From Planctomycetaceae bacterium (lineage in GTDB: Bacteria > Planctomycetota > Phycisphaerae > Phycisphaerales > UBA1924): a DNA stretch of 44,243 bases. Under the pieces are notes generated by a model. It was not told the DNA's origin, did not search any database, and saw only the letters and a program-made list of their open reading frames with translations. Below are positions 9,541 through 18,500 of this stretch, one piece after another. Positions within the stretch are counted from its first letter, which is position 1. Every line of letters begins with the position of its first letter. Location: assembly GCA_021294835.1 (NCBI GenBank), contig JAJTDF010000048.1, positions 1 through 44,243 of the forward strand. Reading direction: 5' to 3'. Both the position numbers and the translations under genes were made by a program.

Positions 9541-10452
9541 TCACTTCCCCGCCAGCAGCCGCAGCAGCACAGCGTTCTGCGCGTGCATGCGGTTCTCCGC
9601 CTGGTCATACACCACCGAGGTCGGCGCGTCGATCACCTCGTCGGTCACTTCCCCGCCGCGCTGCGCCGGCAGGCAGTGCATGAACAGCGCGCCCCTGGCC
9701 GCCTTGGCCATCAGCCCCGCGTTCACCTGATACCCCGCAAACGCCTTGGCCCGCTTGGCCCCGTCGGCATGGTGCATCGAGGCCCACTCGTCGGTATACA
9801 CCGCCTGCTGGCCGGCCACCGCACCCGGCTCCTCGCTGATCACCAGTTCCCCGCCTCCGGCCGCCGCCAACTCGCGGATCTTCGCCTCCGTCGCCTCCGG
9901 CAGGCCATACCCCGGCGGCGTGATCACCGTCACGATCATCCCCGCCAGCACACCCGCCTGCGCCAGCGAGGTGGCCACGTTGTTCCCGTCGCCGATGAAG
10001 CACAAACGCTTGCCCGCCAGCTTGCCCCACCGTTCCCGCAGCGTCAGCAGGTCCGCCAGCGCCTGGCACGGGTGGTGCTCGTTGGAGAGTGCATTGACCA
10101 CCGGAACGTTCGAGTGCGCCGCCAGTCCCGTCAGCGTCCCCTGCTCGTACACCCGCGCCACAATCGCGTGCACCCACCGCTCCAGGTTCTTCGCGTAATC
10201 CCGCACCGATTCCCGCGCCCCGATCCGCTGCGCCTGGTGGTCGTAGAACAACGCGTGCCCGCCCAGCCGCACCACGCCCACCTCAAAGCTCACCCGCGTC
10301 CGCAGCGAGGGCTTCTCAAACAGCATCACCACGCTCTTGCCCTTCAGCGCCGTCGCGAACTTCGCCGGCTTTGCCTTGAACTCCGCCGCCAGCGCCAGCG
10401 TCCGCTCCAGGTCCGCCGGGCTCATCGCATCGATCGTCAGCAGGTCGGTCAT
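9541..10452 (-). CDS. argF: Ornithine carbamoyltransferase
   Basis: Transfers the carbamoyl group to ornithine, giving citrulline. From the 10452 start it is 303 residues, the normal length. It carries the carbamoyl-phosphate loop KPSLRTR at about 47-53, HPCQ at 127-130, and [10 protein letters not shown] with the catalytic Cys near the end. The start is uncertain. At 10452 the protein begins at the conserved MTDLLTID but has no good Shine-Dalgarno. An in-frame ATG at 10560 has GGAG 5 bases upstream and would add a 36-residue Arg/Gly/Lys-rich leader. It sits between argR and argG. Confidence 0.94.
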   Translation of the reverse strand: MTDLLTIDAMSPADLERTLALAAEFKAKPAKFATALKGKSVVMLFEKPSLRTRVSFEVGVVRLGGHALFYDHQAQRIGARESVRDYAKNLERWVHAIVARVYEQGTLTGLAAHSNVPVVNALSNEHHPCQALADLLTLRERWGKLAGKRLCFIGDGNNVATSLAQAGVLAGMIVTVITPPGYGLPEATEAKIRELAAAGGGELVISEEPGAVAGQQAVYTDEWASMHHADGAKRAKAFAGYQVNAGLMAKAARGALFMHCLPAQRGGEVTDEVIDAPTSVVYDQAENRMHAQNAVLLRLLAGK

Positions 10453-10762
10453 CCGACCGCTGCCCCGCTTGCCCGAACCGCGGCCCCTTGCAGCAGGCCT
10501 GGCCGCGCCCCGGCCGCTCTGTCCGCCCCGTGCTGTCCGCCGCTTGCCGCTCGCTGCCATCGCCGCTCCACTCCGCCGGGCTCGCCCCGGCACTGTTCCC
10601 CCGCGTGCTCAAACCCCTCCGCATCGAGCCTCCTAGTGCTCGCCCCGCGCCAGACGGCACAGCCCCCGCCCCACGCTGCACTCACCAGTCGAAATCCGCC
10701 AACGCCACCGCCTTCGCTCCGGCGCCCGATCCGCCAGAACCCGACCCGATCGGCGTCGTCGT
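10453..10762 (-). other. argR-argF intergenic leader
   Basis: This 310-base stretch precedes the conserved argF start. It holds the in-frame upstream ATG at 10560 with its own GGAG. It also holds a strong AGGAGG at 10629-10634 four bases before an ATG (10622-10624) that is out of frame with argF; that frame runs 103 codons to 10316, overlapping argF, and looks like no known protein. A short GC hairpin (GCCGGG/CCCGGC) lies just upstream of 10560. No clear promoter or operator is visible. Confidence 0.4.
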
Positions 10763-11227
10763 TCATTCCTTCTCGCCGCGGTCAACGATCTGACGCATCG
10801 TCCGCAGCAGTGTCCGCGTCCGCGCCGGCGACTCCACGGCCACGAACACCGTGTCGTCCCCCGCAATGGTGCCCACAACCCCCGACGGCTTCACCCGGTC
10901 AATCTCGCTGGCCAGCGCCGGGGCATGCCCAGGACGCGTGCGGATCACCAGCAGGTTCCCCGCCTGGTTGGCCGACACCAGATACTGCCGCAGCGCCGGC
11001 TCCAGCGGCCCGGCTGACAGCGGTGCCGGCTGAGGATACTGACCCGGCAGCACATACCCCGCCGGCCCCTTGAATACGTTCAAGTCGCGCAAATCCCGCG
11101 ACAGCGTCGCCTGCGTCACCAGTACGCCGCGCTGCTTGAGCAGCTCCGCCAGTTCCTCCTGCCGGGCCACCCTCTGCGCCGACAGAACTTCCAGGATCAT
11201 GGACCGCCGTTTCGCCTTCTCGCTCAT
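10763..11227 (-). CDS. argR: Arginine repressor
   Basis: ArgR/AhrC-type transcription factor that senses arginine and represses arginine synthesis genes. It is 154 residues long, the usual size. The N-terminal winged helix has the recognition segment TQATLSRDLRDL. The C-terminal oligomerisation and arginine-binding domain shows GVVGTIAGDDTVFVA, containing the Asp pair that binds arginine. It heads an argR-argF-argG-argH gene string, so it may control its own operon. There is no Shine-Dalgarno before the ATG; a promoter whose start point falls at the ATG lies just upstream, so the message may be leaderless. Confidence 0.96.
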   Translation of the reverse strand: MSEKAKRRSMILEVLSAQRVARQEELAELLKQRGVLVTQATLSRDLRDLNVFKGPAGYVLPGQYPQPAPLSAGPLEPALRQYLVSANQAGNLLVIRTRPGHAPALASEIDRVKPSGVVGTIAGDDTVFVAVESPARTRTLLRTMRQIVDRGEKE

Positions 11228-11577
11228 CGCAAGAATATTCGCAGCCCTGCATAACTATGTCAAGTCCCCAACCGCCACGCAGGCCGATTTCCCCGCCATC
11301 TCAGCCGCCCCCTCCGCACTCTCCCTCACCTCCAAAGAACGCCCGCCCCCGCTGACCGCCCCCCCACCCTCGCAACCGGCCCCGCCCCGCCTCCCATCAA
11401 CTGTCGGTTGCGGTGGACGACCACCCCTCAGCCGGCCGCCATCACACGCTCCGTCCGCACAAGCCATCCGCCGTGCCGCGGTATCATCCCGCTTCCCTTC
11501 TTCCCACCCTTTCCCGTCCTTCCCAGCCTCCCCGCTTGATCTCTATCAATCCCCCGCCATCGAGCCAGCGCCCAGCC
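11228..11577. other. Divergent argR/guaA intergenic region
   Basis: These 350 bases separate argR (-) and guaA (+). The left end holds the argR promoter. Toward guaA there is a good -10 candidate TATCAT (11482-11487, 5 of 6 to consensus) but no convincing -35 at 16-18 bases; it would give an 84-base guaA leader. The rest is pyrimidine-rich and shows no ORF with family resemblance. I see no purine riboswitch fold by eye. Confidence 0.4.
11235..11263 (-). promoter_or_regulatory. argR operon promoter candidate
   Basis: On the minus strand a perfect -35 TTGACA (11258-11263) is followed after 17 bases by GAATAT (11235-11240, 3 of 6 to consensus with the key A and T kept). The -10 is part of the palindrome GAATATTC (11233-11240), which resembles the core of an ARG-box half-site. 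Transcription would begin about base 11228, directly at the ATG. Autoregulation by ArgR is inferred only. Confidence 0.55.
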
Positions 11578-13209
11578 ATGTCCACCGTCGTGCCCCCCAC
11601 CGCCGCCTCTGTCGCCCCCTCCGCCGATCCCGCCTCCGCCGGCGGCGAACGCCGCGAGACCATCGTCATCCTCGACTTCGGCAGCCAGACGGCGCAGCTG
11701 ATCGCCCGCCGCGTCCGTGATGCCGGCGTGTTCTCGCTGCTGGTCGCCCCCAGCACCCCGCTGAGCAAGATCGCCGCCCTCAAGCCCGCCGGCATCATCC
11801 TCTCCGGCGGCCCCTCCAGCGTCTACGAGGCCGGCAGCCCCCGCTGCGACCCCGGCATCTTCGACCTCGGCGTCCCCGTGCTGGGCATCTGCTACGGCAT
11901 GCAGCTGGCCTGCCAGCTCCTCGGCGGAGCCGTGGACCGCGCCAGCCACCGCGAGTTCGGCCGCGCCGGGATTGACATCGCCGACCGCTCCGACCTCTTC
12001 CATGCCCTGCCCGAGAAAACCACCGTCTGGATGAGCCACGGCGATCAGGTGCACGCCGCCCCCAGCATGTTCCAGGTGCTCGCATCCACGCCCACCTGCC
12101 CGCTGGCTGCCGTCCGCATGATCGACCCGGCCGCCAGTCGCCGCTTCTACGGCGTGCAGTTCCACCCCGAAGTCACCCACACCCCGCAGGGGTTCACCAT
12201 CCTCCAGAACTTCCTCTACGAGATCTGCAAGTGCTCCGGCGCCTGGCGCATGAGCGACTACGTCTCCTCCGCCGTCGAGCACGTCCGCCGCCAGGTCGGC
12301 TCCGATCACGTCATCTGCGGGCTCTCCGGCGGGGTGGATTCCTCCGTGGTCGCCGCACTGCTGCACCGCGCCATCGGCAAGCAGCTCACCTGCATCTTCG
12401 TGGACACCGGCCTGCTCCGCAAGGGCGAACGCGCCCTGGTCGAGACCACCTTCCGCGACCACTTCCATATCGACCTCCGTGTCATCGACGCCCGCGCCCA
12501 GTTCATGGCCGACCTCGCCGGCATCACCGACCCGCAGGAGAAGCGCCGCCGCATCGGCCACCGCTTCATCGATGTCTTCCAGCAGGCCACCCGCGCCTCG
12601 GCCGACCTGGTCAACGCCAAGTGGCTCGCCCAGGGCACGCTCTACCCCGACGTGATCGAAAGCGGCCACGGCCACGCCGGCACCGCCGCGGGCATCAAGC
12701 TCCACCACAACGTCGGCGGCCTGCCCGAGAAGATGGACTTCAAGCTCCTCGAGCCCCTTCGCGACCTGTTCAAGGACGAGGTCCGCAAGCTCGGCGAGGT
12801 CCTCGGCCTCCCAGAGAAGATCATCTGGCGGCACCCCTTCCCCGGCCCCGGCCTGGCCGTCCGCATCATCGGCGAGGTCACCGAACCCCAGCTCGAGATC
12901 CTCCGCGAGTGCGACCAGATCGTGCTGGAAGAGATCGAAACCGCCGGGCTCTACCGTGCCACCAGCCAGGTCTTCGCCGTCCTGCTGCCGGTCAAGAGCG
13001 TCGGCGTCATGGGCGATGGCCGCACGTATGACTCCGTAGTCGCCATCCGCGCCGTCACCACTGAGGACTTCATGTCCGCCGACTGGTCGCGCCTCCCGCA
13101 CGACGTGCTGGCGCGGATGTCCAGCCGCATCATCAACGAAGTCCGGGGCGTCAACCGCGTCGTCTACGACATCTCCAGCAAGCCCCCCGCCACCATCGAG
13201 TGGGAATGA
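11578..13209 (+). CDS. guaA: GMP synthase (glutamine-hydrolysing)
   Basis: Converts XMP to GMP using ATP and glutamine. The 543-residue protein has the class I amidotransferase half first: [18 protein letters not shown], the nucleophile in [15 protein letters not shown], and FHPEVTHT with the catalytic His and Glu. The synthetase half follows: [20 protein letters not shown] with the PP-loop, HHNVGGLP, and [14 protein letters not shown], ending [13 protein letters not shown] as in the family. The start at 11578 leaves a 25-residue Ser/Ala/Pro-rich leader before the first conserved strand. No strong Shine-Dalgarno is visible. The downstream zinc-ribbon gene begins 50 bases after the stop. Confidence 0.97.
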   Translation: MSTVVPPTAASVAPSADPASAGGERRETIVILDFGSQTAQLIARRVRDAGVFSLLVAPSTPLSKIAALKPAGIILSGGPSSVYEAGSPRCDPGIFDLGVPVLGICYGMQLACQLLGGAVDRASHREFGRAGIDIADRSDLFHALPEKTTVWMSHGDQVHAAPSMFQVLASTPTCPLAAVRMIDPAASRRFYGVQFHPEVTHTPQGFTILQNFLYEICKCSGAWRMSDYVSSAVEHVRRQVGSDHVICGLSGGVDSSVVAALLHRAIGKQLTCIFVDTGLLRKGERALVETTFRDHFHIDLRVIDARAQFMADLAGITDPQEKRRRIGHRFIDVFQQATRASADLVNAKWLAQGTLYPDVIESGHGHAGTAAGIKLHHNVGGLPEKMDFKLLEPLRDLFKDEVRKLGEVLGLPEKIIWRHPFPGPGLAVRIIGEVTEPQLEILRECDQIVLEEIETAGLYRATSQVFAVLLPVKSVGVMGDGRTYDSVVAIRAVTTEDFMSADWSRLPHDVLARMSSRIINEVRGVNRVVYDISSKPPATIEWE

Positions 13210-13259
13210 CCCCCAGGCGGGATGGTTCCCGTCGCCCGTGCAGCCCTGCGGAGCCGGCC

Positions 13260-14309
13260 ATGTCGGATGCTCCCCTGCCTGATCCTGCGCCCGACCCTGC
13301 CCCCCCACCAGCCTGCCCGCGCTGCGGCTACGACCTGACCGGCCAGGTCGCCACCTGGGCTCACGCCTGCCCGCTCGCCGGCACCTGCAGCGAGTGCGGA
13401 CTCGACCTGAGGTGGGGCAGCGTCTTCGCCCAGAAGAGCCAGGGCCCTCGATGGCTCATCGAGCACCGGCACGCAGTCCCGACGACATGGTGGCGGGCCA
13501 TCCTGCGTACCTCGCTGCAGGGCTGGGCCACAGCCCTCCGTCTCATCAGCCCGTCCCGATTCTGGGCCGCTGTTCCGATGACCGTGCCAGTCGCACGAAA
13601 CCGGCTGACGCTGTTTGTCGTCGTCACCTTCGGCACACTTCAGGTGATCATCGCCGCAGGCGAACTGCTGCGGGCAATCGCCTATGTCAGCAACGATTCC
13701 CTACGGCCGCTTCCGGTGACTTCTTGGTTCAACCGCCCCCTCAGCCCATGGCTCGCCATCGATCCCCAAGGTGATCGATTGATATATCCACCGAGTTCAA
13801 CTTGGTTCGTTGACACCTTCGGCCTCGCGACCTGGTTCGATCGATCCGGCGGACCGGATCGTGCGGTGTTGCTTGCGGTCCTGCTCGCCCCAGTCCTGTT
13901 GCTGCTTCTGGCGCAAACCCGCCGCACCGTCGATGTGCGCAAGCGCCACATCATCCGCGCCGCAACCTATGGCCTCCTGCCAGTGACCGCCTTGCTTTGC
14001 TTGGAGGCCGCTCGCCACCTCGAATTCCTGATCCGGAGCCCGTGGAACCTCGGCGGCCCCCAGCCGCCAGACCCGTGGATGCGCACCCTGACATCGGACG
14101 GACTCCGGCTCTTGCGTCCGATGATCTACTCGATTCTCGCGGCCTGGTTCGCCCGTTACTGGTGGTGTGTCATCGCTCACTCGCTGATGCTGCCCCGCCC
14201 GCACCTCATCTGGTGGCTGCTCATGCTTCAGACCGTCCTTGTCACGGGCGTGTGCCTGGTCTTTGACAGCGGCAGCGTGCTGTGGCTCGCAAACCTGCTT
14301 GGTCTGTAG
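13260..14309 (+). CDS. Zinc-ribbon membrane protein, copy 1
   Basis: Function unknown. The 349-residue protein has a Pro-rich start, then a zinc ribbon CPRCGYDLTGQ with a second Cys pair in CSECG about 30 residues on. A cytosol-like stretch and about four or five hydrophobic segments follow (near residues 120-140, 200-220, 240-255, 285-305 and 320-340). Such ribbon-plus-membrane proteins are common and uncharacterised in planctomycetes. The start is chosen for GGAG six bases upstream. It is a tandem paralogue of the gene at 14523. The ribbon is identical between the two, while most of the rest has diverged to a level where only short blocks (FWxxVPM, SWFVxTFGxAT, WYWWCVI-like) align. Confidence 0.85.
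   Translation: MSDAPLPDPAPDPAPPPACPRCGYDLTGQVATWAHACPLAGTCSECGLDLRWGSVFAQKSQGPRWLIEHRHAVPTTWWRAILRTSLQGWATALRLISPSRFWAAVPMTVPVARNRLTLFVVVTFGTLQVIIAAGELLRAIAYVSNDSLRPLPVTSWFNRPLSPWLAIDPQGDRLIYPPSSTWFVDTFGLATWFDRSGGPDRAVLLAVLLAPVLLLLLAQTRRTVDVRKRHIIRAATYGLLPVTALLCLEAARHLEFLIRSPWNLGGPQPPDPWMRTLTSDGLRLLRPMIYSILAAWFARYWWCVIAHSLMLPRPHLIWWLLMLQTVLVTGVCLVFDSGSVLWLANLLGL
13305..13399 (+). repeat. 95-bp segment shared with 14571-14665
   Basis: A direct repeat inside the zinc-ribbon part of the two tandem paralogues. The segments 13305-13399 and 14571-14665 match at 93 of 95 bases, including nearly all synonymous positions. The flanking coding sequence differs heavily. This looks like recent gene conversion or recombination limited to the ribbon. 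Confidence 0.85.
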
Positions 14310-14311
14310 CG

Positions 14312-14387
14312 CCGCCCGCCCATACCCGCCGCCGCCCGGCGTCCGCACCTCCAGCAGATCCCCCGCTCCGCACTCTGCGCTCGCCGA
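14312..14387 (-). repeat. Relic of the hydantoinase gene 3' end (duplication scar)
   Basis: These 76 bases match 15576-15651, the last codons of the downstream hydantoinase/oxoprolinase gene, at 68 of 76 positions. Read on the minus strand the relic still encodes GDLLEVRTPGGGGYGRAA, against GDVLEVRTPGGGGYGRAA in the intact gene. It starts just after the stop of zinc-ribbon copy 1, as the intact version follows copy 2. The tandem duplication therefore carried along the end of the neighbour. The remainder of the spacer (14388-14522) holds only the GGAGG of copy 2. Confidence 0.85.
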
Positions 14388-14522
14388 ATCACCCACCAAA
14401 CGAGCCCCCAGACTTCCGCCCATCCCTCGGCAAGTGCCGTGTCGTCGGCCCGCACGCCGGGGCGCAGCCACCCCGCTGCCTCCCTGCCGCGCCGCCAACG
14501 ATCCACCGGTCCGGAGGTGCCC

Positions 14523-15575
14523 ATGGATCCGCCGCCTGCATTCATGCCCGAGCCCGTCGCCACTCAACCGCCACCAGCCTGCCCGCGCTGCGGCTACGAC
14601 CTGACCGGCCAGGTCGCCACCTGGGCCCACGCGTGCCCGCTCGCCGGCACCTGCAGCGAGTGCGGGCTGAACTTCCGCTGGTCGGAGATCCTCGGCGACC
14701 TCAACCGAGGCCCCGCCTGGCTGGTCGAGCATCGCCCCCGCGAACGGCCCAGCCGACCCCGCCGCCTCTGGAATCTCTACCGCCGCTGCTGGACAACGGT
14801 CTGGCAACTCCGTCGCCCGGCCCGCTTCTGGCACAGCGTGCCCATGGCCGTTCCCGTCTCACTCACCAAACTGGCCCTGCTTGCACTCCTCCTCGTCGGC
14901 AGTCTCCAAACCATCGTCTCGCTCGGTGGCCTGATGCTGACCTTTGCCGTCAAGTACGGCTCCCCCCGCTACGGCTTCGTGCCCACCATCTCCTGGATCA
15001 ACGGCGCGATGAAGCCCTGGTTGCTGATCACCCCGGACGCCGACCCACTGGTCGCCCCCATGCGAGATTCCTGGTTCGTCGAGACCTTCGGATTTGCGAC
15101 CCTGATCCACATGGCCACCGGCCCGGCCTTGGCCGTCGCCGCCGTGCCCCTGCTCATCCCCACCGTGCTGCTCATCCTCAGCCACTCCCGCGCCACCGCC
15201 AAGGTCCGCGTGACGCACATCGTGCGGGCCGCGGTCTATGGCCTCTTCCCAGCCTTGGTCCTTCTGGTCATCCAAGCCGCCTTCAAGGCCGAGTTCCTGC
15301 TGCGCTGCGGCCTCAACCTGCTGTTCCGCCAGCCCGTCGACGGGTGGACGAGCCTCTGGTCATCGCAGATTTTCGACAGGATCGGCCCGCTGATCTTCTT
15401 CGCCCTCGCCGTCTGGTCGATCTGGTACTGGTGGTGCGTCATCACCCGCTCCCTCCAGTTGCCCCGCGCCAAGCTGGTCTTCGCGCTGCTCATGCTCCAG
15501 GCCGTGCTCGCCGCCGCCATCGCGCTGCTTCTCGACGAACGCTTCGTCACCGACTACCTCGTCAGCGCACACTAG
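14523..15575 (+). CDS. Zinc-ribbon membrane protein, copy 2
   Basis: Function unknown; tandem paralogue of the gene at 13260. It has 350 residues with the same N-terminal zinc ribbon (CPRCGYDLTGQ, then CSECGLNFRW), followed by about five hydrophobic segments. Conserved blocks shared with copy 1 include RFWHSVPMAVPV, SWFVETFGFATL, HIVRAAVYGLFP and WYWWCVI. The start is chosen for GGAGG five bases upstream. The gene ends tail-to-tail with the hydantoinase and overlaps its 3' end by 14 bases. Copy 2 is probably the ancestral locus because it adjoins the intact neighbour. A role in envelope or signalling cannot be told from sequence. Confidence 0.85.
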   Translation: MDPPPAFMPEPVATQPPPACPRCGYDLTGQVATWAHACPLAGTCSECGLNFRWSEILGDLNRGPAWLVEHRPRERPSRPRRLWNLYRRCWTTVWQLRRPARFWHSVPMAVPVSLTKLALLALLLVGSLQTIVSLGGLMLTFAVKYGSPRYGFVPTISWINGAMKPWLLITPDADPLVAPMRDSWFVETFGFATLIHMATGPALAVAAVPLLIPTVLLILSHSRATAKVRVTHIVRAAVYGLFPALVLLVIQAAFKAEFLLRCGLNLLFRQPVDGWTSLWSSQIFDRIGPLIFFALAVWSIWYWWCVITRSLQLPRAKLVFALLMLQAVLAAAIALLLDERFVTDYLVSAH

Positions 15576-18500
15576 CCGCCCGCCCATACCCGCCCCCGCC
15601 CGGCGTCCGCACCTCCAGCACATCCCCAGCCTCGCACTCCACACTCGCCGACGCGCCCAGCCGCACCCGCCCGCCCGCCGCCCGCACCACCACCACCTCG
15701 CCCGGCTTACCCGCTCCGCCCCCCTTCGCCCCCGGCGGCCCCTCGGTCCGGTGCTGCCCGATCACCGACACGCTCACCGGCGCTGCGAAGCGGTACCGCC
15801 GCACCAGTCCGTCACCACCGGCAAACCGCCCCCGCCCGCCGCTGCCGCGCCGCACACCAAACCGCTCGATCCGCACGCCGAAGCGCTGCTCCAGCACCTC
15901 CGCATCGGTGATCGCCGTGTTCGTCATGTGGCTGTGCACCGCGCTCGCCCCCGCCCACTCCGGCCCCGCCCCGCACCCGCCACCCAGCGTCTCGTAGTGC
16001 CCGAAGCGGTCGTTCCCGAACAGCACGTTGTTCATCGTCCCCTGGCTGGCCGGCAGCCCGAAGGCCCCCAGCAACGCCTGCACGATCCGCTGGCTGATCT
16101 CCACATTCCCCGCCGCCACCGCCGGAGCCTCCGCCCCGCCGAACTCCGGGCTCAGCATGCTCCCGGCCGGACTCTCCACCCGCACCCGCCGCATCAGCCC
16201 CTCGTTCAGCGGCAGGCTCCACCGCACCCCGCGCATCGCCAGCAGCGCCCGCAACGCAAACAGCACACAACTGTGCACGATCGCCGGCGTCGCGTTGAAG
16301 TTCCCCGCGTGCCGGGGCGAGGTCCCCGCAAAGTCCACCACCAGTTTCCCCTTGCCGCTGCGGCCCTCGGCGCTCAGTTTCACCGCAATCCGCGACCCGT
16401 CGTCCATCCGAACTGCCGCCCGCCGCGAACGCCGTCCCAGCAGTTCCCTCGCACTGGGCATCGCCGCGTCGGCCACCTCCTGCCAGAAGGCCATCGCCCG
16501 CGCCACCGCCCCCGGGCCGCCGGCCCCGTCAGCCGCCGCCTCCAACCCCCGCACCCCCAGCCGCACCGCCGCCAACTGCGCCCGCAGATCCGCCAGATTC
16601 ACCTCCGGCGCCCGGCTCGGCCACACACCCGACCGCAGCAACCCCTCCACCTCCGCCATCCGCTCCCGCCCGGCCTTCACCAGCCACCGGGGCTCGATCA
16701 CCACGCCCTCTTCGGCCAGCGTCCGCGCCGCCGGCGGCATGCTCCCCGGCCGGCTCCCGCCGATCTCCGCATGGTGCGCCCGGCACGCCACGTAGCCGAC
16801 CACCCGCCCGCGATCATCAAACGCCCCGGCGATCAGCGTCACATCCGGCAGGTGCGAGCCGCCAAACGCCGGGTGGTTGGTCACCACCACATCCCCCGGC
16901 CCGATCGCCATCGGCTCCAGCACGCTCCGCACGCACACGCCCATGCTCCCCAGATGCACCGGCACGTGCGGCGCACTGACCGTCAGCACGCCCTGGGCGT
17001 CCAGAATCGCGAACGAGTAGTCCAGCCGCTCACGCACATTCGCCGACAGCGCCAGCCGCCCCAGCAGTTCCCCCATCTCCCCCGCCAGCGCGTTGATCCG
17101 CCCCGCCAGCGCCTGCTCCGCGCCCGACCCGCCGCCCCATCTCGCCGCCTTTGCCGCCTTCCCCGCCCCTGCCCGCCGCACCAGCAGATCACCGCCCGCC
17201 GTCGCCGTCGCCCGCCACCCCGCCGGCACCAGCACCGTCGTCCGCTCCCCGCTCACCAGCGCCGGCCCCGCCACCCCACCCAATCCCCCTCGCCCGCCCC
17301 GCCCCACCTCCCGCCGATCCACCACCGGCACGCTCACCCACCGCCCGTCCAGCAGCGTCCGCTTCCGCCGTGCCGCACCGCCACGCCCGCCCCTGCCCAC
17401 AGCACCGCTGCCTCGCACAGCCTCGCTGCCCCGCGCAGCCCCCTCCACCTGCACCCGCCGCCCGCCCGCCACCGTCACCCGCACGCTCTCCACCTCCACC
17501 GTCCGCCCCGTCAGCACATGGCCGTACACCTCGGCAAACGCCCGCTCAAACCGCCGCTGCACCGCCGCCGCTTTCACATTCCCGCGTCCAAGCGGCACCT
17601 CCAGCGTCGCATCCTGCCCGGCATACCGCACCATCGCCACCATCTCCCCCACCGCCACATCCGCAAGCCGCCCCATCCGCCGCTTCAGTTCCGCTTCCGC
17701 CTTCCGCCGCAGCCCGGGCCACGCCTTCGCGAAGGCCGCCACGCTCAAGAGCACCTGCTGCGTCAGCCTCTCCTGCCGCTGCGCCCGCAGCAGCCCCACC
17801 GCCGACAGCACGCTCGCATCCGCCGGACACACCACCGTGTCGATGCCCAGCCGCTCCGCCACCGCGCACGCGTGCTGCCCGCCCGCCCCGCCAAAGGCCA
17901 TGAGTGCGTGCGTGGTCGCATCGTGCCCGCGCCGCACCGTCAGCGCCCGCACCGCGTCGGCCATCCGGTCATCCGCTTCATCCAGCAGCCGCTGCAGCGC
18001 CGCCCGCTCCGCCGCCGCCGTCGATCCGCCACCGGCCCCGCCCACCACCACTGCCAACGCCGCCTCCGCCGCCCCCACATCCAGCGGCCGGTTGAACGCC
18101 CGCTCATCCAGCCGCCCCGCCAGCAGGTCCACATCCGTCACCGCCAGCGGCCCACCCCGGCCATAACTCGCCGGCCCCGGCTTCGCCCCGGCGCTCTCCG
18201 GCCCCACCGTCAGCAGCGGCCCCCGCGCCCGGCAGATCGACCCGCCCCCCGCCGCCACCGATTCCACCGCCACCGCCGGCAACTCCACCCTCGCCCCGCC
18301 CACCTCATGGCTCCGCGCCACCACCACGCCCCGCGGCCCCCCGCCGCTCCGCTCCCACCGTGCCACATCCGTGCTCGTGCCCCCCATGTCCAGCGTGATC
18401 ACCCGCTCCAGCCCCATCGCCTCCGCCACCGCACCCGCCCCCAGCACGCCCCCCGCCGGCCCCGACAGCACGCTGTCAATCGGCCGGAACCGCGCCGCCG

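Noticed and set aside
10316..10624. A 103-codon minus-strand ORF with a perfect AGGAGG, overlapping argF
   Set aside because: It has no recognisable motif and runs out of frame into argF; kept only as a possible leader ORF in the findings.
11428..13308. A 626-codon minus-strand frame opposite guaA
   Set aside because: Gly/Ala/Asp/Val-rich antisense shadow without any motif; guaA is complete on the other strand.
13797..14834. A 345-codon minus-strand frame across zinc-ribbon copy 1 and its spacer
   Set aside because: Not a gene: most is antisense noise. Its one meaningful part, RTPGGGGYGRAA, is the duplicated scrap of the hydantoinase end, reported as a scar.
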